A stretch of DNA of 64,000 nt from an uncultured Acetatifactor sp. (GCA_904501885.1 CAJGCP010000009.1:10761-74760), one strand, 5' to 3'. Shown: positions 23,036 to 32,285, counted from the first letter of the stretch. Notes: generated by a model not told the origin, from the letters alone. Numbers and translations are program-made.

Positions 23036-24487
23036 ATGTACGATATTGCCATTATCGGCGCAGGTGTGATCGGCGGTATGACCGCGCGGACGCTTGCAAA
23101 ATACAATTTAAAGATCTGCATTTTGGAAAAAGAAAACGATGTTGCCATGGGCGCCACCAAGGCCAACTCTGCCATCGTTCATGCCGGCTTTGACGCAAAA
23201 GAAGGTAGCCTGAAAGCAAAACTAAATGTGGCAGGCTCTAAAATGATGCCGGAAGTCTGTAAAGAACTTGGTGTAAAATATCGCAACAACGGTTCCCTGG
23301 TACTGGGCTTCGACGAAGAAGACCGCAATACCTTGCTGGAGCTTGTGGAACGGGGTATCAAAAACGGTGTAGAAGGCGTCCGTCTCATTGAGCAAGAAGA
23401 ATTACATACCTTGGAGCCCAATGTCTCCGAACATGCCACCTGCGCATTACTTGCGCCCACCGGTGCAATCTGCTGCCCTTACGAGCTGACCATCGCCGCC
23501 ATCGGCAACGCCATGGACAATGGAGCAGAGTTGAAATGCAATTTTAAGGTGACTCAAATTCAAGAGACAGAAGGCGGATATAAAATCTATTCAGAAGGCA
23601 ACACCGAAGAGGGTTGCATTACTGCCCGCTTTATCATCAACTGTGCAGGCCTCTATACCGACCAAATCGCTGCACTGGTTGGGGACACCTCTTTTCAGGT
23701 ACACCCCAGAAGAGGCGAGTACATCTTGTTAGATAAGGAATGCGGCAACCTGGTGAGTCACACCTTATTTAGAACCCCCTCTAAAATGGGCAAAGGCATC
23801 CTGGTTTCCCCCACAGTGGACGGAAACCTCTTGTTAGGTCCCACATCCGTGGATATGGTGGACAAAGAAAATAAAAACACCACTGAGGAAGGTTTTGCGG
23901 ATATTATTTCCAAAGCAAGGGAAAACATAGGAAATGTACCCCTTGGCAAAACCATTACCTCTTTCTGTGGCTTGCGTGCAGTGGGAAGTACCGGAGACTT
24001 CATTCTCACTTCTCCCCAAAAAGGCTTTATAAACGCAGCCGGCGTAGAGTCGCCGGGACTGTCCGCATCCCCTGCCATTGCGCTTTACATTGTAGAGATG
24101 CTACAGGCACAGGGACTTACGCTAGAAGAAAATCCGGACTACAATCCCTTGCGTGCGCCCATGCACGGCTTCCGCGAGGCCTCTATCGAAGAAAAGAACC
24201 GTATCATTCGCGAGAACCCTGCTTACGGTAAAATCATCTGTCGCTGCGAGACGGTCACAGAAGGGGAAATCTTAGATGCCATCCGTAACAATCCCAAGGC
24301 TCCCGACTTAGACGGTGTCAAGCGTCGTACCAGAGCCCAAATGGGACGCTGTCAGGGTGGGTTCTGCGGTCCTTACATCACAGAACTTCTGGCAAATGAA
24401 TGGAACATTCCCTATGAAGCTGTCACCAAATGCGGTGGCACTTCCTTCATCAATATCGGAAAAACAAAGGAGGGTGCAAAAGAATGA
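23036..24487 (+). CDS. FAD-dependent glycerol-3-phosphate dehydrogenase-like oxidoreductase with BFD-type iron-sulfur domain
   Basis: This 483-residue protein starts at the ATG at 23036 after AAGGAGAG. The N-terminal FAD-binding motif is IIGAGVIGG, followed by a DAO-fold body. The C-terminal 80 residues carry CRCE...GRCQGGFCGP, the four-Cys BFD-like [2Fe-2S] domain seen in anaerobic GlpA. It should oxidise glycerol 3-phosphate to dihydroxyacetone phosphate. Its stop overlaps the next ATG (ATGA), and with the two following genes it forms a three-subunit set analogous to GlpABC. Soluble or peripheral; no membrane helices seen. Confidence 0.88.
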   Translation: MYDIAIIGAGVIGGMTARTLAKYNLKICILEKENDVAMGATKANSAIVHAGFDAKEGSLKAKLNVAGSKMMPEVCKELGVKYRNNGSLVLGFDEEDRNTLLELVERGIKNGVEGVRLIEQEELHTLEPNVSEHATCALLAPTGAICCPYELTIAAIGNAMDNGAELKCNFKVTQIQETEGGYKIYSEGNTEEGCITARFIINCAGLYTDQIAALVGDTSFQVHPRRGEYILLDKECGNLVSHTLFRTPSKMGKGILVSPTVDGNLLLGPTSVDMVDKENKNTTEEGFADIISKARENIGNVPLGKTITSFCGLRAVGSTGDFILTSPQKGFINAAGVESPGLSASPAIALYIVEMLQAQGLTLEENPDYNPLRAPMHGFREASIEEKNRIIRENPAYGKIICRCETVTEGEILDAIRNNPKAPDLDGVKRRTRAQMGRCQGGFCGPYITELLANEWNIPYEAVTKCGGTSFINIGKTKEGAKE

Positions 24488-25719
24488 AAGATTTAGTCAT
24501 CATTGGTGGTGGCCCCGCAGGTATGAGTGCAGCCATTGCCGCTTATGAAAGTGGCATTCGCGATATACTTATTATAGAAAGAGACGAAAAACTGGGTGGT
24601 ATCCTGCAACAATGCATCCACAATGGTTTTGGCCTGCATAAATTCGGAGAGGAACTGACCGGCCCCGAATACGCTTGGAAATATGAGAAAAAAGTGAAAG
24701 AGTTGGGCATCGAATACAAATGTTCCACCATGGTACTGGATTTGTCCGAGGACAAAGTCATCACTGCTACCAATGCCCAGGAAGGCATTTTCCAGATACA
24801 GGCCAAGACTGTGATTCTGGCGATGGGCTGTAGAGAGCGCGCCAAAGGTGCTTTGAATATTGCAGGCAGCCGTCCCGCCGGTATCTACAGTGCCGGAACT
24901 GCACAAAAATATGTGAACATGAAGGGATATATGCCCGGTAAAAATGTGGTAATTCTGGGCAGCGGTGATATCGGCTTGATTATGGCAAGAAGAATGACCT
25001 TGGAAGGTGCAAAAGTGCATGCGGTTTGCGAACTGATGCCCTACTCCGGTGGTCTTGCCAGAAATATCGAGCAGTGCCTGAACGACTTTAACATTCCCCT
25101 GAAATTGAGCCATACCGTAGTGGAAATCCACGGCAAAGACCGGGTGGAAGGGGTGACCATTGCTCAGGTAGATGAAAATAAGAAACCCATCGCCACTACC
25201 AGAGAGTACATTCCCTGCGATACTTTACTTTTATCCGTAGGTCTTATTCCCGAAAATGAATTATCCAAAGAGGCAGGCGTATCTTTAAGCCCCATCACAA
25301 ATGGTGCCACCGTAGATCAGGACAGACAGACTTCCATCCCCGGCGTCTATGCCTGCGGTAATGTACTGCATGTTCACGACCTGGTAGATTTCGTATCCGA
25401 GGAAGCAGAAATCGCAGGCAAAGCAGCAGCGGAATTTATTCACGATGAAAAAGCGCAAACCATCCACATCCCCATCCGCACCGACGGCAAAATCAGATAC
25501 ACCGTGCCTCAGGTAATTACCAAACAAAAGGATGTAACCGTTTACTTCCGCGTCAGCGATGTATATAAGAACGTAAAAATTAACGTAACTTGTGGTGATG
25601 AGCTGGTTCTCACCAAAAGACGTCCTAAAGTAGCTCCCGGCGAAATGGAAAGTATCGTATTGAAAGCAGATAAACTGACAGATGTGTCAGAATTATTCTT
25701 CTCTTTGGAGGTGCTCTAA
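24484..25719 (+). CDS. NAD(P)/FAD-dependent pyridine nucleotide-disulfide oxidoreductase (GlpB-like partner)
   Basis: This 411-residue protein begins at the ATG that overlaps the previous stop. It has two dinucleotide folds: IIGGGPAGMSAA at the N-terminus for FAD, and VILGSGDIGL (about 157) for NAD(P)H. The thioredoxin-reductase type CxxC disulfide is not seen, which fits an electron-transfer rather than a disulfide role. In this cluster it probably passes electrons from the GlpA-like subunit to NAD or a carrier. One base separates it from the DUF1667 gene. Confidence 0.85.
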   Translation: MKDLVIIGGGPAGMSAAIAAYESGIRDILIIERDEKLGGILQQCIHNGFGLHKFGEELTGPEYAWKYEKKVKELGIEYKCSTMVLDLSEDKVITATNAQEGIFQIQAKTVILAMGCRERAKGALNIAGSRPAGIYSAGTAQKYVNMKGYMPGKNVVILGSGDIGLIMARRMTLEGAKVHAVCELMPYSGGLARNIEQCLNDFNIPLKLSHTVVEIHGKDRVEGVTIAQVDENKKPIATTREYIPCDTLLLSVGLIPENELSKEAGVSLSPITNGATVDQDRQTSIPGVYACGNVLHVHDLVDFVSEEAEIAGKAAAEFIHDEKAQTIHIPIRTDGKIRYTVPQVITKQKDVTVYFRVSDVYKNVKINVTCGDELVLTKRRPKVAPGEMESIVLKADKLTDVSELFFSLEVL

Positions 25720-25720
25720 T

Positions 25721-26065
25721 ATGGAAAAAAAACTAACCTGTATTGTATGTCCTTTGGGCTGTAGTCTCACTGTGCAGATAGAAAATGGTGTGGTCACCGA
25801 TGTACAGGGCAATACCTGTCCCAGAGGAAAGGTATATGCTGAAAACGAATGCACCAACCCGGTCAGAACCATTACCTCCACCATGAAATGCGCCGACGGC
25901 TCCATCATCAGTGTCAAAACCGACAGAACCATTCCCAAGGACAAAATGACAGAGTGTATGGAAATCATCAATCAAAATACTGTGAAGTTGCCCGTTTCTA
26001 TTGGAGATGTTATAATCGAAGATGTATTTGGCAGTAACATTGTGGCAACACAGAACAGGAGCTGA
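25721..26065 (+). CDS. DUF1667 small cysteine-rich protein
   Basis: This 114-residue protein starts at the ATG at 25721, with TTTGGAGG upstream. Near the N-terminus it shows CIVCPLGC and a later NTCPRG, a four-Cys set that could hold an iron-sulfur cluster. DUF1667 proteins usually sit directly after GlpA/GlpB-like FAD enzymes, as here, and are thought to be their third subunit. The biochemical role is not established. Confidence 0.88.
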   Translation: MEKKLTCIVCPLGCSLTVQIENGVVTDVQGNTCPRGKVYAENECTNPVRTITSTMKCADGSIISVKTDRTIPKDKMTECMEIINQNTVKLPVSIGDVIIEDVFGSNIVATQNRS

Positions 26066-26066
26066 A

Positions 26067-26855
26067 ATGAATAATCTAAAGGCTTTGAAATTATTTCTTC
26101 TGGATATGGACGGCACCATCTATCTGGACAACGATTTGTTTGATGGTGTCACTGACTTTTTGGAACATGTGAAAACCATTGGAGGAAAATACATTTTTCT
26201 CACTAACAACTCTTCCAAAAGTGTGGATAAATACATAGAAAAACTGGCATCCTTAGGAATTTCCTCTACAGCGGAGGATTTTCTCACCTCCACCGATGCC
26301 ACCATCCTCTATCTAAACAAAAAGACCTACAAGAAAATCTATGCTCTGGGTACCACTTCCTTCAAAGAACAGTTGCGTGCAGCCGGTCTTCCCATTACAG
26401 ACACATTGGAAGACGGCATTGACTGCCTCTGCATGGGCTTTGACACGGAGTTAACCTTTCAGAAATTGGAAGATGCCTGCATCCTATTAGATCGGGGTGT
26501 GGACTATATCGCTACCAATCCGGATTGGGTATGCCCTACCTGGTACGGCTATGTGCCGGACTGTGGTTCCGTCAGCGAAATGCTGTACAACGCCACCAAG
26601 AGACGCCCCACCTTCATCGGCAAACCCCAGCCCACTATGGCATTGCTAGCCATGGAAAAAACGGGATTTACCCCGGAGGAAACCGTACTCATCGGCGATA
26701 GACTTTACACAGACATCGCCTGTGGTGTAAACGCCGGCATCAACACCATCTTTGTTCTTTCCGGTGAAGGTACCATGGAAGATTTAGAAAAAAGCGAGGC
26801 CAAGCCCACTTTTGTCTATGACCATATCCGTGATGTGTACAAGGATATGCAATAA
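26067..26855 (+). CDS. HAD-IIA family phosphatase (NagD/phosphoglycolate phosphatase-like)
   Basis: This 262-residue protein starts one base after the DUF1667 stop. Motif I is DMDGTIYLD (nucleophile Asp), motif II is TNNSSKS, and the C-terminal GDRLYTDI is motif IV; a C2B cap lies between. Enzymes of this group remove phosphate from small metabolites, including glycerol phosphates and 2-phosphoglycolate. The cluster points to a glycerol-phosphate substrate, but this cannot be read from the residues. Confidence 0.85.
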   Translation: MNNLKALKLFLLDMDGTIYLDNDLFDGVTDFLEHVKTIGGKYIFLTNNSSKSVDKYIEKLASLGISSTAEDFLTSTDATILYLNKKTYKKIYALGTTSFKEQLRAAGLPITDTLEDGIDCLCMGFDTELTFQKLEDACILLDRGVDYIATNPDWVCPTWYGYVPDCGSVSEMLYNATKRRPTFIGKPQPTMALLAMEKTGFTPEETVLIGDRLYTDIACGVNAGINTIFVLSGEGTMEDLEKSEAKPTFVYDHIRDVYKDMQ

Positions 26856-26919
26856 AAAGTAATTTCGAATGTACCTTTCGAAAACTACTATGACGCATTA
26901 AGAATTGAGGAGTGATTTG

Positions 26920-28236
26920 ATGAACATCAACGAATTATTAGAAGGCGTGGAATGCACCTGTGGCAGACACCATACCTGTTCCATTCAATCTGTTTATATA
27001 GAAAAAGATGCCACCAGGCATCTCATAGAAATCTGCGCCAACTATCAAAACATCCTGCTGGTTGCGGATGAAAATACTTATGCCGCGGCAGGCAAAGTTA
27101 CAGAAGATACCTTGATTGGTCAGATTGCCAAGAACACCCCCACCAGCCAACTTTCCAATGAAGGAGGGTCGGGAAAGACACTCCGAAAGGTGATATTCCC
27201 CGGCAACACTGTGCTTGTGCCTGACGAAAAAGCTATCAATACCGTGACGGCACATCTGGATGGCATTGATTTCATTGTGGGCGTGGGCTCCGGCGTGATT
27301 CAGGATTTGTGTAAATACATCTCACATTTCAATAAAATCCCCTATGCCATCGTAGCCACCGCCCCTTCTATGGACGGCTATGCATCCGATGGTGCCGCTA
27401 TGATTACCGGCGGCATGAAGGTGACCTACCCTGCCGGACTGCCTGTTGCCATCGTAGCAGATACCACCGTATTGGCAAACGCTCCTATGGAGATGTTAAA
27501 AGCAGGTTTCGGTGATATCATCGGTAAATTCTCTGCTTTGAATGATTGGAAATTAAGCCATCTAATGACGGACGAATATTTTTGCCAATATATTTACGAC
27601 ATTACCATGACACAGGTACAGAAAACCATTCATTTGGCAGAAGGTATTTTGAAACGGGATGAAGAAAGTGTGAAGACCCTGATGGAAGCCCTGGTGGTCA
27701 TCGGCGTGATGATGAGTTTTGCCGGTTCCTCTCGCCCTGCTTCCGGCAGCGAACACCATTTGTCCCACTTCTTTGAAATTACCGGCATCCTGCATGGACA
27801 GGAATACTTCCCCCATGGCATTGATGTGGCATATGGCACTGTCATCACTGCCCAAATCCGCGAGAAACTGGCAACACAAAATTTGCCAAAGCAGGTATAT
27901 CGCCCGGACAGGGAAGCCTATCTTTCCAAAATGGAAGAGATTTATAAAACCTCCGCCCCAGGATGCATTGCCCTGCAGGAAAGAATCGGCAGATATGCAG
28001 ATACCGATATGCAGAAGTACCGCAGAAAGGAAGCACAAATGCGTGAGATTTTGGCAGAAATGCCTTCTGCAGAAGAAATCAAACGCCTGCTTTTTTTGGT
28101 GGATTTGGACATACAAGAATTCTACGACCTGTATGGCACAGATAAAATAAACGATGCCGTTTTATATGCAAAGGAATTAAAGGATCGATATTCTGTTCTT
28201 TGGATAAACTACGATTTTAATGGCGGGGCAAAATAG
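26920..28236 (+). CDS. egsA: sn-Glycerol-1-phosphate dehydrogenase (AraM/EgsA type)
   Basis: This 438-residue enzyme has an iron-containing-ADH-like fold. The ATG at 26920 has GAGGAG 7 nt upstream. Family marks are the glycine-rich GVGSGVIQD nucleotide segment, the DGYASDGAA block with a metal Asp, and the metal histidines in SEHHLSHFFE and FPHGIDVAYG. It interconverts dihydroxyacetone phosphate and sn-glycerol 1-phosphate, the enantiomer opposite to normal bacterial lipid backbones. Bacterial homologues are known from Bacillus. Its place beside G3P-type dehydrogenase genes and a GlpT-like permease suggests catabolism of both enantiomers. A hairpin overlaps its stop codon. Confidence 0.88.
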   Translation: MNINELLEGVECTCGRHHTCSIQSVYIEKDATRHLIEICANYQNILLVADENTYAAAGKVTEDTLIGQIAKNTPTSQLSNEGGSGKTLRKVIFPGNTVLVPDEKAINTVTAHLDGIDFIVGVGSGVIQDLCKYISHFNKIPYAIVATAPSMDGYASDGAAMITGGMKVTYPAGLPVAIVADTTVLANAPMEMLKAGFGDIIGKFSALNDWKLSHLMTDEYFCQYIYDITMTQVQKTIHLAEGILKRDEESVKTLMEALVVIGVMMSFAGSSRPASGSEHHLSHFFEITGILHGQEYFPHGIDVAYGTVITAQIREKLATQNLPKQVYRPDREAYLSKMEEIYKTSAPGCIALQERIGRYADTDMQKYRRKEAQMREILAEMPSAEEIKRLLFLVDLDIQEFYDLYGTDKINDAVLYAKELKDRYSVLWINYDFNGGAK

Positions 28237-28246
28237 CCCCGCCATT
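28219..28246 (+). terminator. Strong hairpin after the G1P dehydrogenase gene
   Basis: AATGGCGGGGC (28219-28229) pairs with GCCCCGCCATT (28236-28246) around a 6-nt loop that includes the start of the stop codon. The following T-run is short, so termination may be partial. Confidence 0.65.
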
Positions 28247-28282
28247 TACTTACGAAAATACATATTATTTTCATGGAATATA

Positions 28283-28311
28283 TTTACAAATCCTACTCAC
28301 ATTGATATAAT
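28283..28311 (+). promoter_or_regulatory. Promoter of the GlpT-like permease gene
   Basis: TTTACA (28283-28288) and TATAAT (28306-28311) are spaced by 17 bp, 47 bp upstream of the ATG. The permease can therefore be expressed apart from the enzyme genes before the hairpin. Confidence 0.7.
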
Positions 28312-28358
28312 CGCCTTGAAATAAATAGATATGCTCAGAATGTTGAGAGGAGTATACA

Positions 28359-29609
28359 ATGGAAAAGGCAAAAAAATACGCTTGGCTGGTTTTATTAAGT
28401 TTTGGTTTTACCTATTTGTTCTTTTATAATGGCCGCCAGAATATCAATCTGGTGATGACACAGATGGCGCAGGACTTAGATTCCAGCACCGCAATTATGG
28501 GAAGAGTTTCCTCTGCCTTGTTTTGGTGCTACGCCTTCGGTCAACTGATCAACGGACGATTAGGCGCATTCCTTGGTTACAAACGCTTGATGACCATTGG
28601 CGTCATATGTAGTGCGGCGTTAAACATCGTGATTTCTTTCCAACACAGCATTGGTATGATTACCGTATTGTGGGGATTGAACGGGTTCTTTCAATCCATG
28701 GTTTGGGCCAATGGGTTAGGCGTTGTCAACGCTTGGTGGCCTCCCCAGAAACGAGGATTTGCTACCGGCTTCGCCACCTTCTTTTCCGGCATGGCGCAAG
28801 TCACCACTTATCTGTGCATTTTACTTTGTCTTCATATGAACCCCGAGTGGGGCTGGCGTGCCGCCTTCCGTTACCCCATTGTTCCCATGGTACTGATTTT
28901 AATAGTGTTCCTTTTGTTCTTCAAAGACTCCCCGAAGGATGTAGGGTTGGAAGAGTGGAAGGAGGAATCAGACGGCGAAACGGAGGCTCTAGCAGAGGAA
29001 ATCAAATCAAAAGGCTATCTGTATCCTTATAAGTTGCTCTTCTCTGAACCCAAGGTATTGATTTTCTGTTTGATCTCTGCTATCGCCGGTGTCGGCCGTT
29101 ACGGGCTTTTGACCTGGGTGCCCACCTATTTTACAGAACAGTTGGGTCTTACCATCAAGGATGGTATTTTCAGTTCCATCCTGTTGCCCTTCGGTCAGGC
29201 ATGCGCCATGTTTATTTTCCCTGTCATCACCGACAAATTACTCAAGGGCAAGCGTGAACCCATGTTGATTATCGCTTCCCTGGTTACCTTTGGGGGCATG
29301 ATGGTGTTCCCCTTCATCACCAATCAGCTGGCAGCTTCCGGTATGCTTTTTGTTCTTGGCGTATTTGCCATGGTTACCGGCGTGATTTGGACCATCGCAG
29401 GCGATATCGGCGGCAAGGCATTGTCCTCTACCGTGGTAGGCATCTTTGACTGGGCGGTCTATATGGGTGCCGCAGTACAGGCCATGATGTTCGGCTTCGT
29501 AAAAGATACCTTCGGATGGCCTGCCATTTTCGTTATCATCGGATGCCTGTACATCATTCTACTGGTATTGACCTTGATTGCACGTAAAATGAAAACAAAA
29601 CATATTTAG
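28359..29609 (+). CDS. Major facilitator permease, organophosphate:phosphate antiporter (GlpT/UhpT) family
   Basis: This 416-residue membrane protein has about 12 hydrophobic helices and a central charged loop (about 205-225). The N-terminal segment FFYNGRQNINL and the WWPPQKRGFATG loop match the GlpT/UhpT signature region. It probably brings in glycerol 3-phosphate or a related phosphodiester product in exchange for phosphate. It completes the glycerol-phosphate cluster. AGAGGAG precedes the ATG. Confidence 0.85.
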   Translation: MEKAKKYAWLVLLSFGFTYLFFYNGRQNINLVMTQMAQDLDSSTAIMGRVSSALFWCYAFGQLINGRLGAFLGYKRLMTIGVICSAALNIVISFQHSIGMITVLWGLNGFFQSMVWANGLGVVNAWWPPQKRGFATGFATFFSGMAQVTTYLCILLCLHMNPEWGWRAAFRYPIVPMVLILIVFLLFFKDSPKDVGLEEWKEESDGETEALAEEIKSKGYLYPYKLLFSEPKVLIFCLISAIAGVGRYGLLTWVPTYFTEQLGLTIKDGIFSSILLPFGQACAMFIFPVITDKLLKGKREPMLIIASLVTFGGMMVFPFITNQLAASGMLFVLGVFAMVTGVIWTIAGDIGGKALSSTVVGIFDWAVYMGAAVQAMMFGFVKDTFGWPAIFVIIGCLYIILLVLTLIARKMKTKHI

Positions 29610-29634
29610 GATATAAATAATGTTTCTTCTTTGA

Positions 29635-29678
29635 AATCCTCCTTACTCATGTTATGATAATATGAAATAAGGAGGATT
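29635..29678. repeat. Inverted repeat around the EamA gene start region
   Basis: AATCCTCCTTA (29635-29645) and TAAGGAGGATT (29668-29678) are perfect 11-bp arms, 22 bp apart. The right arm contains the Shine-Dalgarno GGAGG. A -10-like TATGAT lies between the arms. It is either a DNA operator or, if transcription starts further upstream, an RNA hairpin that hides the ribosome binding site. Confidence 0.55.
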
Positions 29679-29685
29679 CTTGTTA

Positions 29686-30567
29686 ATGAATAAAACCAAT
29701 TTAATTAAGGGCTACATATATACTATATTGAGTGCCATCATTTTTGGTTGCATGCCCCTGATGGCAAAGTACATCTACGCCGACGGAGTGAATTCCATCT
29801 CTTTGGTATTCCTGCGCAATTTAATTGCACTCCCCAGCCTTGCCATTCTTGCGCTATTACAGGAAAAAACTCTAAAAATAAAAGCAAAACCTTTTCTTCA
29901 AGCCGCCATCCCTGCACTTTTTGGATGCGTCCTGACTCCGGTTTTGCTTTTTAGTTCCTATCATTACCTTGCCACCGGCACAGCCACCATTTTTCATTTT
30001 GTATATCCTTCTTTGGTGGTGTTGATTGGCATATTGTTTTTGAAAAAGAAACTGATGCCGATCACGCTCATCAGTATGGTAATGTGTTTCGCGGGTATTC
30101 TGTTATTCTATAATCCCCAGGGCAAACTTCACCCCACCGGCGTAATTCTTTCCCTTGCTTCCGGTCTGGCCTTCGCTGTTTATGTGATTGTCCTTCCCTA
30201 TTTCCAGACAGAAGAAAACCACGGATTCTACTTTAGTTTCTATGTAGCTCTTTGGAGCGCCGTGCAGATGCTTATCATGTGTCTTGGTTCCAATCAACTG
30301 ACCCTGCCCGGTAGCATGAAAGGTTGGGTCATGTGTACCCTATTTGCGCTGTCCGTAACCAGTGGCGCCGTAGTCCTTTTTCAAAAAGGAACTTATCTCA
30401 TTGGGGGCGAAAAATCCTCCATCTTAAGCACACTGGAGCCCATCACCGGAGTGGTAATCGGCATCCTGGCCTTTCAGGAGGATTTCAATTTCTTTACCAT
30501 ATTAGGTTCCTTACTGGTCATCACTGCCAGCGTATTAATTGCAGTACCTGACTTTAAGAAAAAATAG
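29686..30567 (+). CDS. EamA/DMT-family transporter
   Basis: This 293-residue membrane protein has about ten hydrophobic helices in two EamA halves (about 1-140 and 148-290). I chose the ATG at 29686, 10 nt after GGAGG, over the TTG at 29680. Family members export amino acids, nucleosides or other metabolites; the substrate is unknown. It converges with the dehydroquinase-like gene 16 bp away. Confidence 0.88.
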   Translation: MNKTNLIKGYIYTILSAIIFGCMPLMAKYIYADGVNSISLVFLRNLIALPSLAILALLQEKTLKIKAKPFLQAAIPALFGCVLTPVLLFSSYHYLATGTATIFHFVYPSLVVLIGILFLKKKLMPITLISMVMCFAGILLFYNPQGKLHPTGVILSLASGLAFAVYVIVLPYFQTEENHGFYFSFYVALWSAVQMLIMCLGSNQLTLPGSMKGWVMCTLFALSVTSGAVVLFQKGTYLIGGEKSSILSTLEPITGVVIGILAFQEDFNFFTILGSLLVITASVLIAVPDFKKK

Positions 30568-30583
30568 GGTTACATCTGCTCTG

Positions 30584-31351
30584 CTAAAAATCAATACCAT
30601 CTCTTATGGTTTTCATGGTAGAAAGTAGCGGCTGAGGCGGATGGGATAACGCGTCGTGCTCATACACGCAAAGGCCCATACAGCAGCCCAGTGTGATACC
30701 AAGTCTTCTGTGCAGTTTGCTTTCCCCACCGGATAAAAACAAGAAAGGAGCATTCAATTCCTGCTTCAATAGGTTTGTAATCCTAAGATTTTCCAGTTGT
30801 TGCTCCATGGTATCAGCGCCGGTTACAATCTTAATGATATCTGCTCCTCTACGCTTCTGCTCCTTAGCAATCTCCAGCACACGCTCTGCGGGAGCAAATT
30901 TATAAAGATGCGAAGACATAATGACTTCTACTCCCATTCCATGAAGTTCTTCTATGTATTCCATCTGTTTTTTGATTGCTGCCGAATCATCCGTAAGTTC
31001 CTCCGGGTGTTTGCAGAACATATCTCCCATTACATCACACAGAGTAGCTCCGCTTTTCGCAATTTCCAACATGCCCTGTGCCAATTCTTCATCCGACTGT
31101 CCGGTGTTATGCTTAAATCTATAGTTGGTTACATATGCCGGCCTTCCCTGCATTTCTCCAATAATTCTGCTATAAATATCTGAATTATGGTATTCCGGCT
31201 TTAATGACTCCACCTGCAACCCATATGCATCGGCTCCTGTGCAATTAGCATTTCGTATCTTGCGAATAACATCTTCAGGAGTCTCGTTCTCCAACATCAC
31301 CGTCAATAACGGTCTTTCATGATTCAAAAATGTCATATCTGCAACTACCAT
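30584..31351 (-). CDS. Type I 3-dehydroquinate dehydratase-like Schiff-base enzyme with altered pocket
   Basis: This 255-residue TIM-barrel protein is related to AroD. The catalytic His in SSHLYKF and the Schiff-base Lys in DIIKIV are kept, and a C-terminal Arg sits in KLHRRLG. The ElRvD segment, which binds the dehydroquinate carboxylate, reads GLQVE, so the usual Glu and Arg are lost. It probably acts on a different keto compound, as a dehydratase or aldolase. The ATG overlaps the stop of the SDR gene by 7 bp, so the two are coupled and may act in sequence. An inner ATG (31336) is a possible start. Confidence 0.65.
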   Translation of the reverse strand: MVVADMTFLNHERPLLTVMLENETPEDVIRKIRNANCTGADAYGLQVESLKPEYHNSDIYSRIIGEMQGRPAYVTNYRFKHNTGQSDEELAQGMLEIAKSGATLCDVMGDMFCKHPEELTDDSAAIKKQMEYIEELHGMGVEVIMSSHLYKFAPAERVLEIAKEQKRRGADIIKIVTGADTMEQQLENLRITNLLKQELNAPFLFLSGGESKLHRRLGITLGCCMGLCVYEHDALSHPPQPLLSTMKTIRDGIDF

Positions 31352-32109
31352 TTCCTTCCCATGGCATTTCTACCACCATCAATCATAATGTTTTCACCGT
31401 TGATGAACTGTCCTTTCTCTGACGCAAGGAACAACACCAAATCGATAATTTCCTGAGGCTCTGCAGCTCTGCCCAAAAGTGTGGGCATTTCAGCCATATT
31501 AGCTCTGGTAAGGACCGGTCCGGGAGATACACAGACACAACGAATTCCATATTTTGATCCAAACTGTGCAATGCTCTTTGTCAATCCATGCATCAGACCG
31601 GCTTTTGCAGTAGGATAATCCATACCATAACCATCGCCCTCTGCTCCGGTGATGGAACCAATATTGATAATAAGCCCACTATTCTGCTCTCGCATCTGTT
31701 TTAAAACAGCATGGGCAAAATAGAAAGGTCCTTTCAAATTCACATCCAATCCCCAATCGTATACTTCAATGGGGACATCAGGAAACTCTCTATATTTGTT
31801 CGTGTCCACTTTTTGCATTCTCACTGCGGTACCACCCGCAAAATTGGCCATCACATCAATGCGCCCCCACTCAGACACCGCTCTATCCCTGGCAGCACAC
31901 ACCTGCACATAGTCGCGCACGTCACAAATAACACCTATAGCTCGACCACCATCCTTGACATTAATCTCTTCTACTTTTTCATTAAGAACCGCTTCATTGA
32001 CATCACACATTAATACATTTCCGCCAAGCGCTGCAAAGTTCTGGGCAAACAAAAGTCCCATACCTGATGCCGCACCTGTGGAAATGGCTACTTTACCTGT
32101 AAAATCCAT
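31345..32109 (-). CDS. Short-chain dehydrogenase/reductase (SDR)
   Basis: This is a 254-residue classical SDR. It shows the cofactor loop TGAASGMG (about 11-18), NFAGG, a catalytic Ser in NIGSITG, and YPTAK with the catalytic Tyr and Lys. DVNEAV after the second strand ends in Asp, which favours NAD over NADP. AAGGAGG precedes the ATG. It is divergent from an AraC gene and overlaps the dehydroquinase-like gene downstream. Together these suggest a small catabolic pathway for a polyol, quinate-like or sugar-acid substrate. The substrate is not known. Confidence 0.88.
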   Translation of the reverse strand: MDFTGKVAISTGAASGMGLLFAQNFAALGGNVLMCDVNEAVLNEKVEEINVKDGGRAIGVICDVRDYVQVCAARDRAVSEWGRIDVMANFAGGTAVRMQKVDTNKYREFPDVPIEVYDWGLDVNLKGPFYFAHAVLKQMREQNSGLIINIGSITGAEGDGYGMDYPTAKAGLMHGLTKSIAQFGSKYGIRCVCVSPGPVLTRANMAEMPTLLGRAAEPQEIIDLVLFLASEKGQFINGENIMIDGGRNAMGRKW

Positions 32110-32285
32110 TGTTGTATCCTCCTTTTCTTTCCTTGATTGTAAGTTTTATAATCTGTACTCACAATATGAAAACTGATATTAATTTAACTTTTCTGATACT
32201 ATTTGTCTTTTTTTCCTCTATATTTTTGTGTATTTTCTTGTTTTTTCCTCCCGAACATAATAAAATAAAAAAGAGGTGTTGAAAT

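Noticed and set aside
24493..25131. Minus-strand open frame opposite the GlpB-like gene
   Set aside because: No family match, no ribosome site, and it lies wholly inside a well-supported gene.
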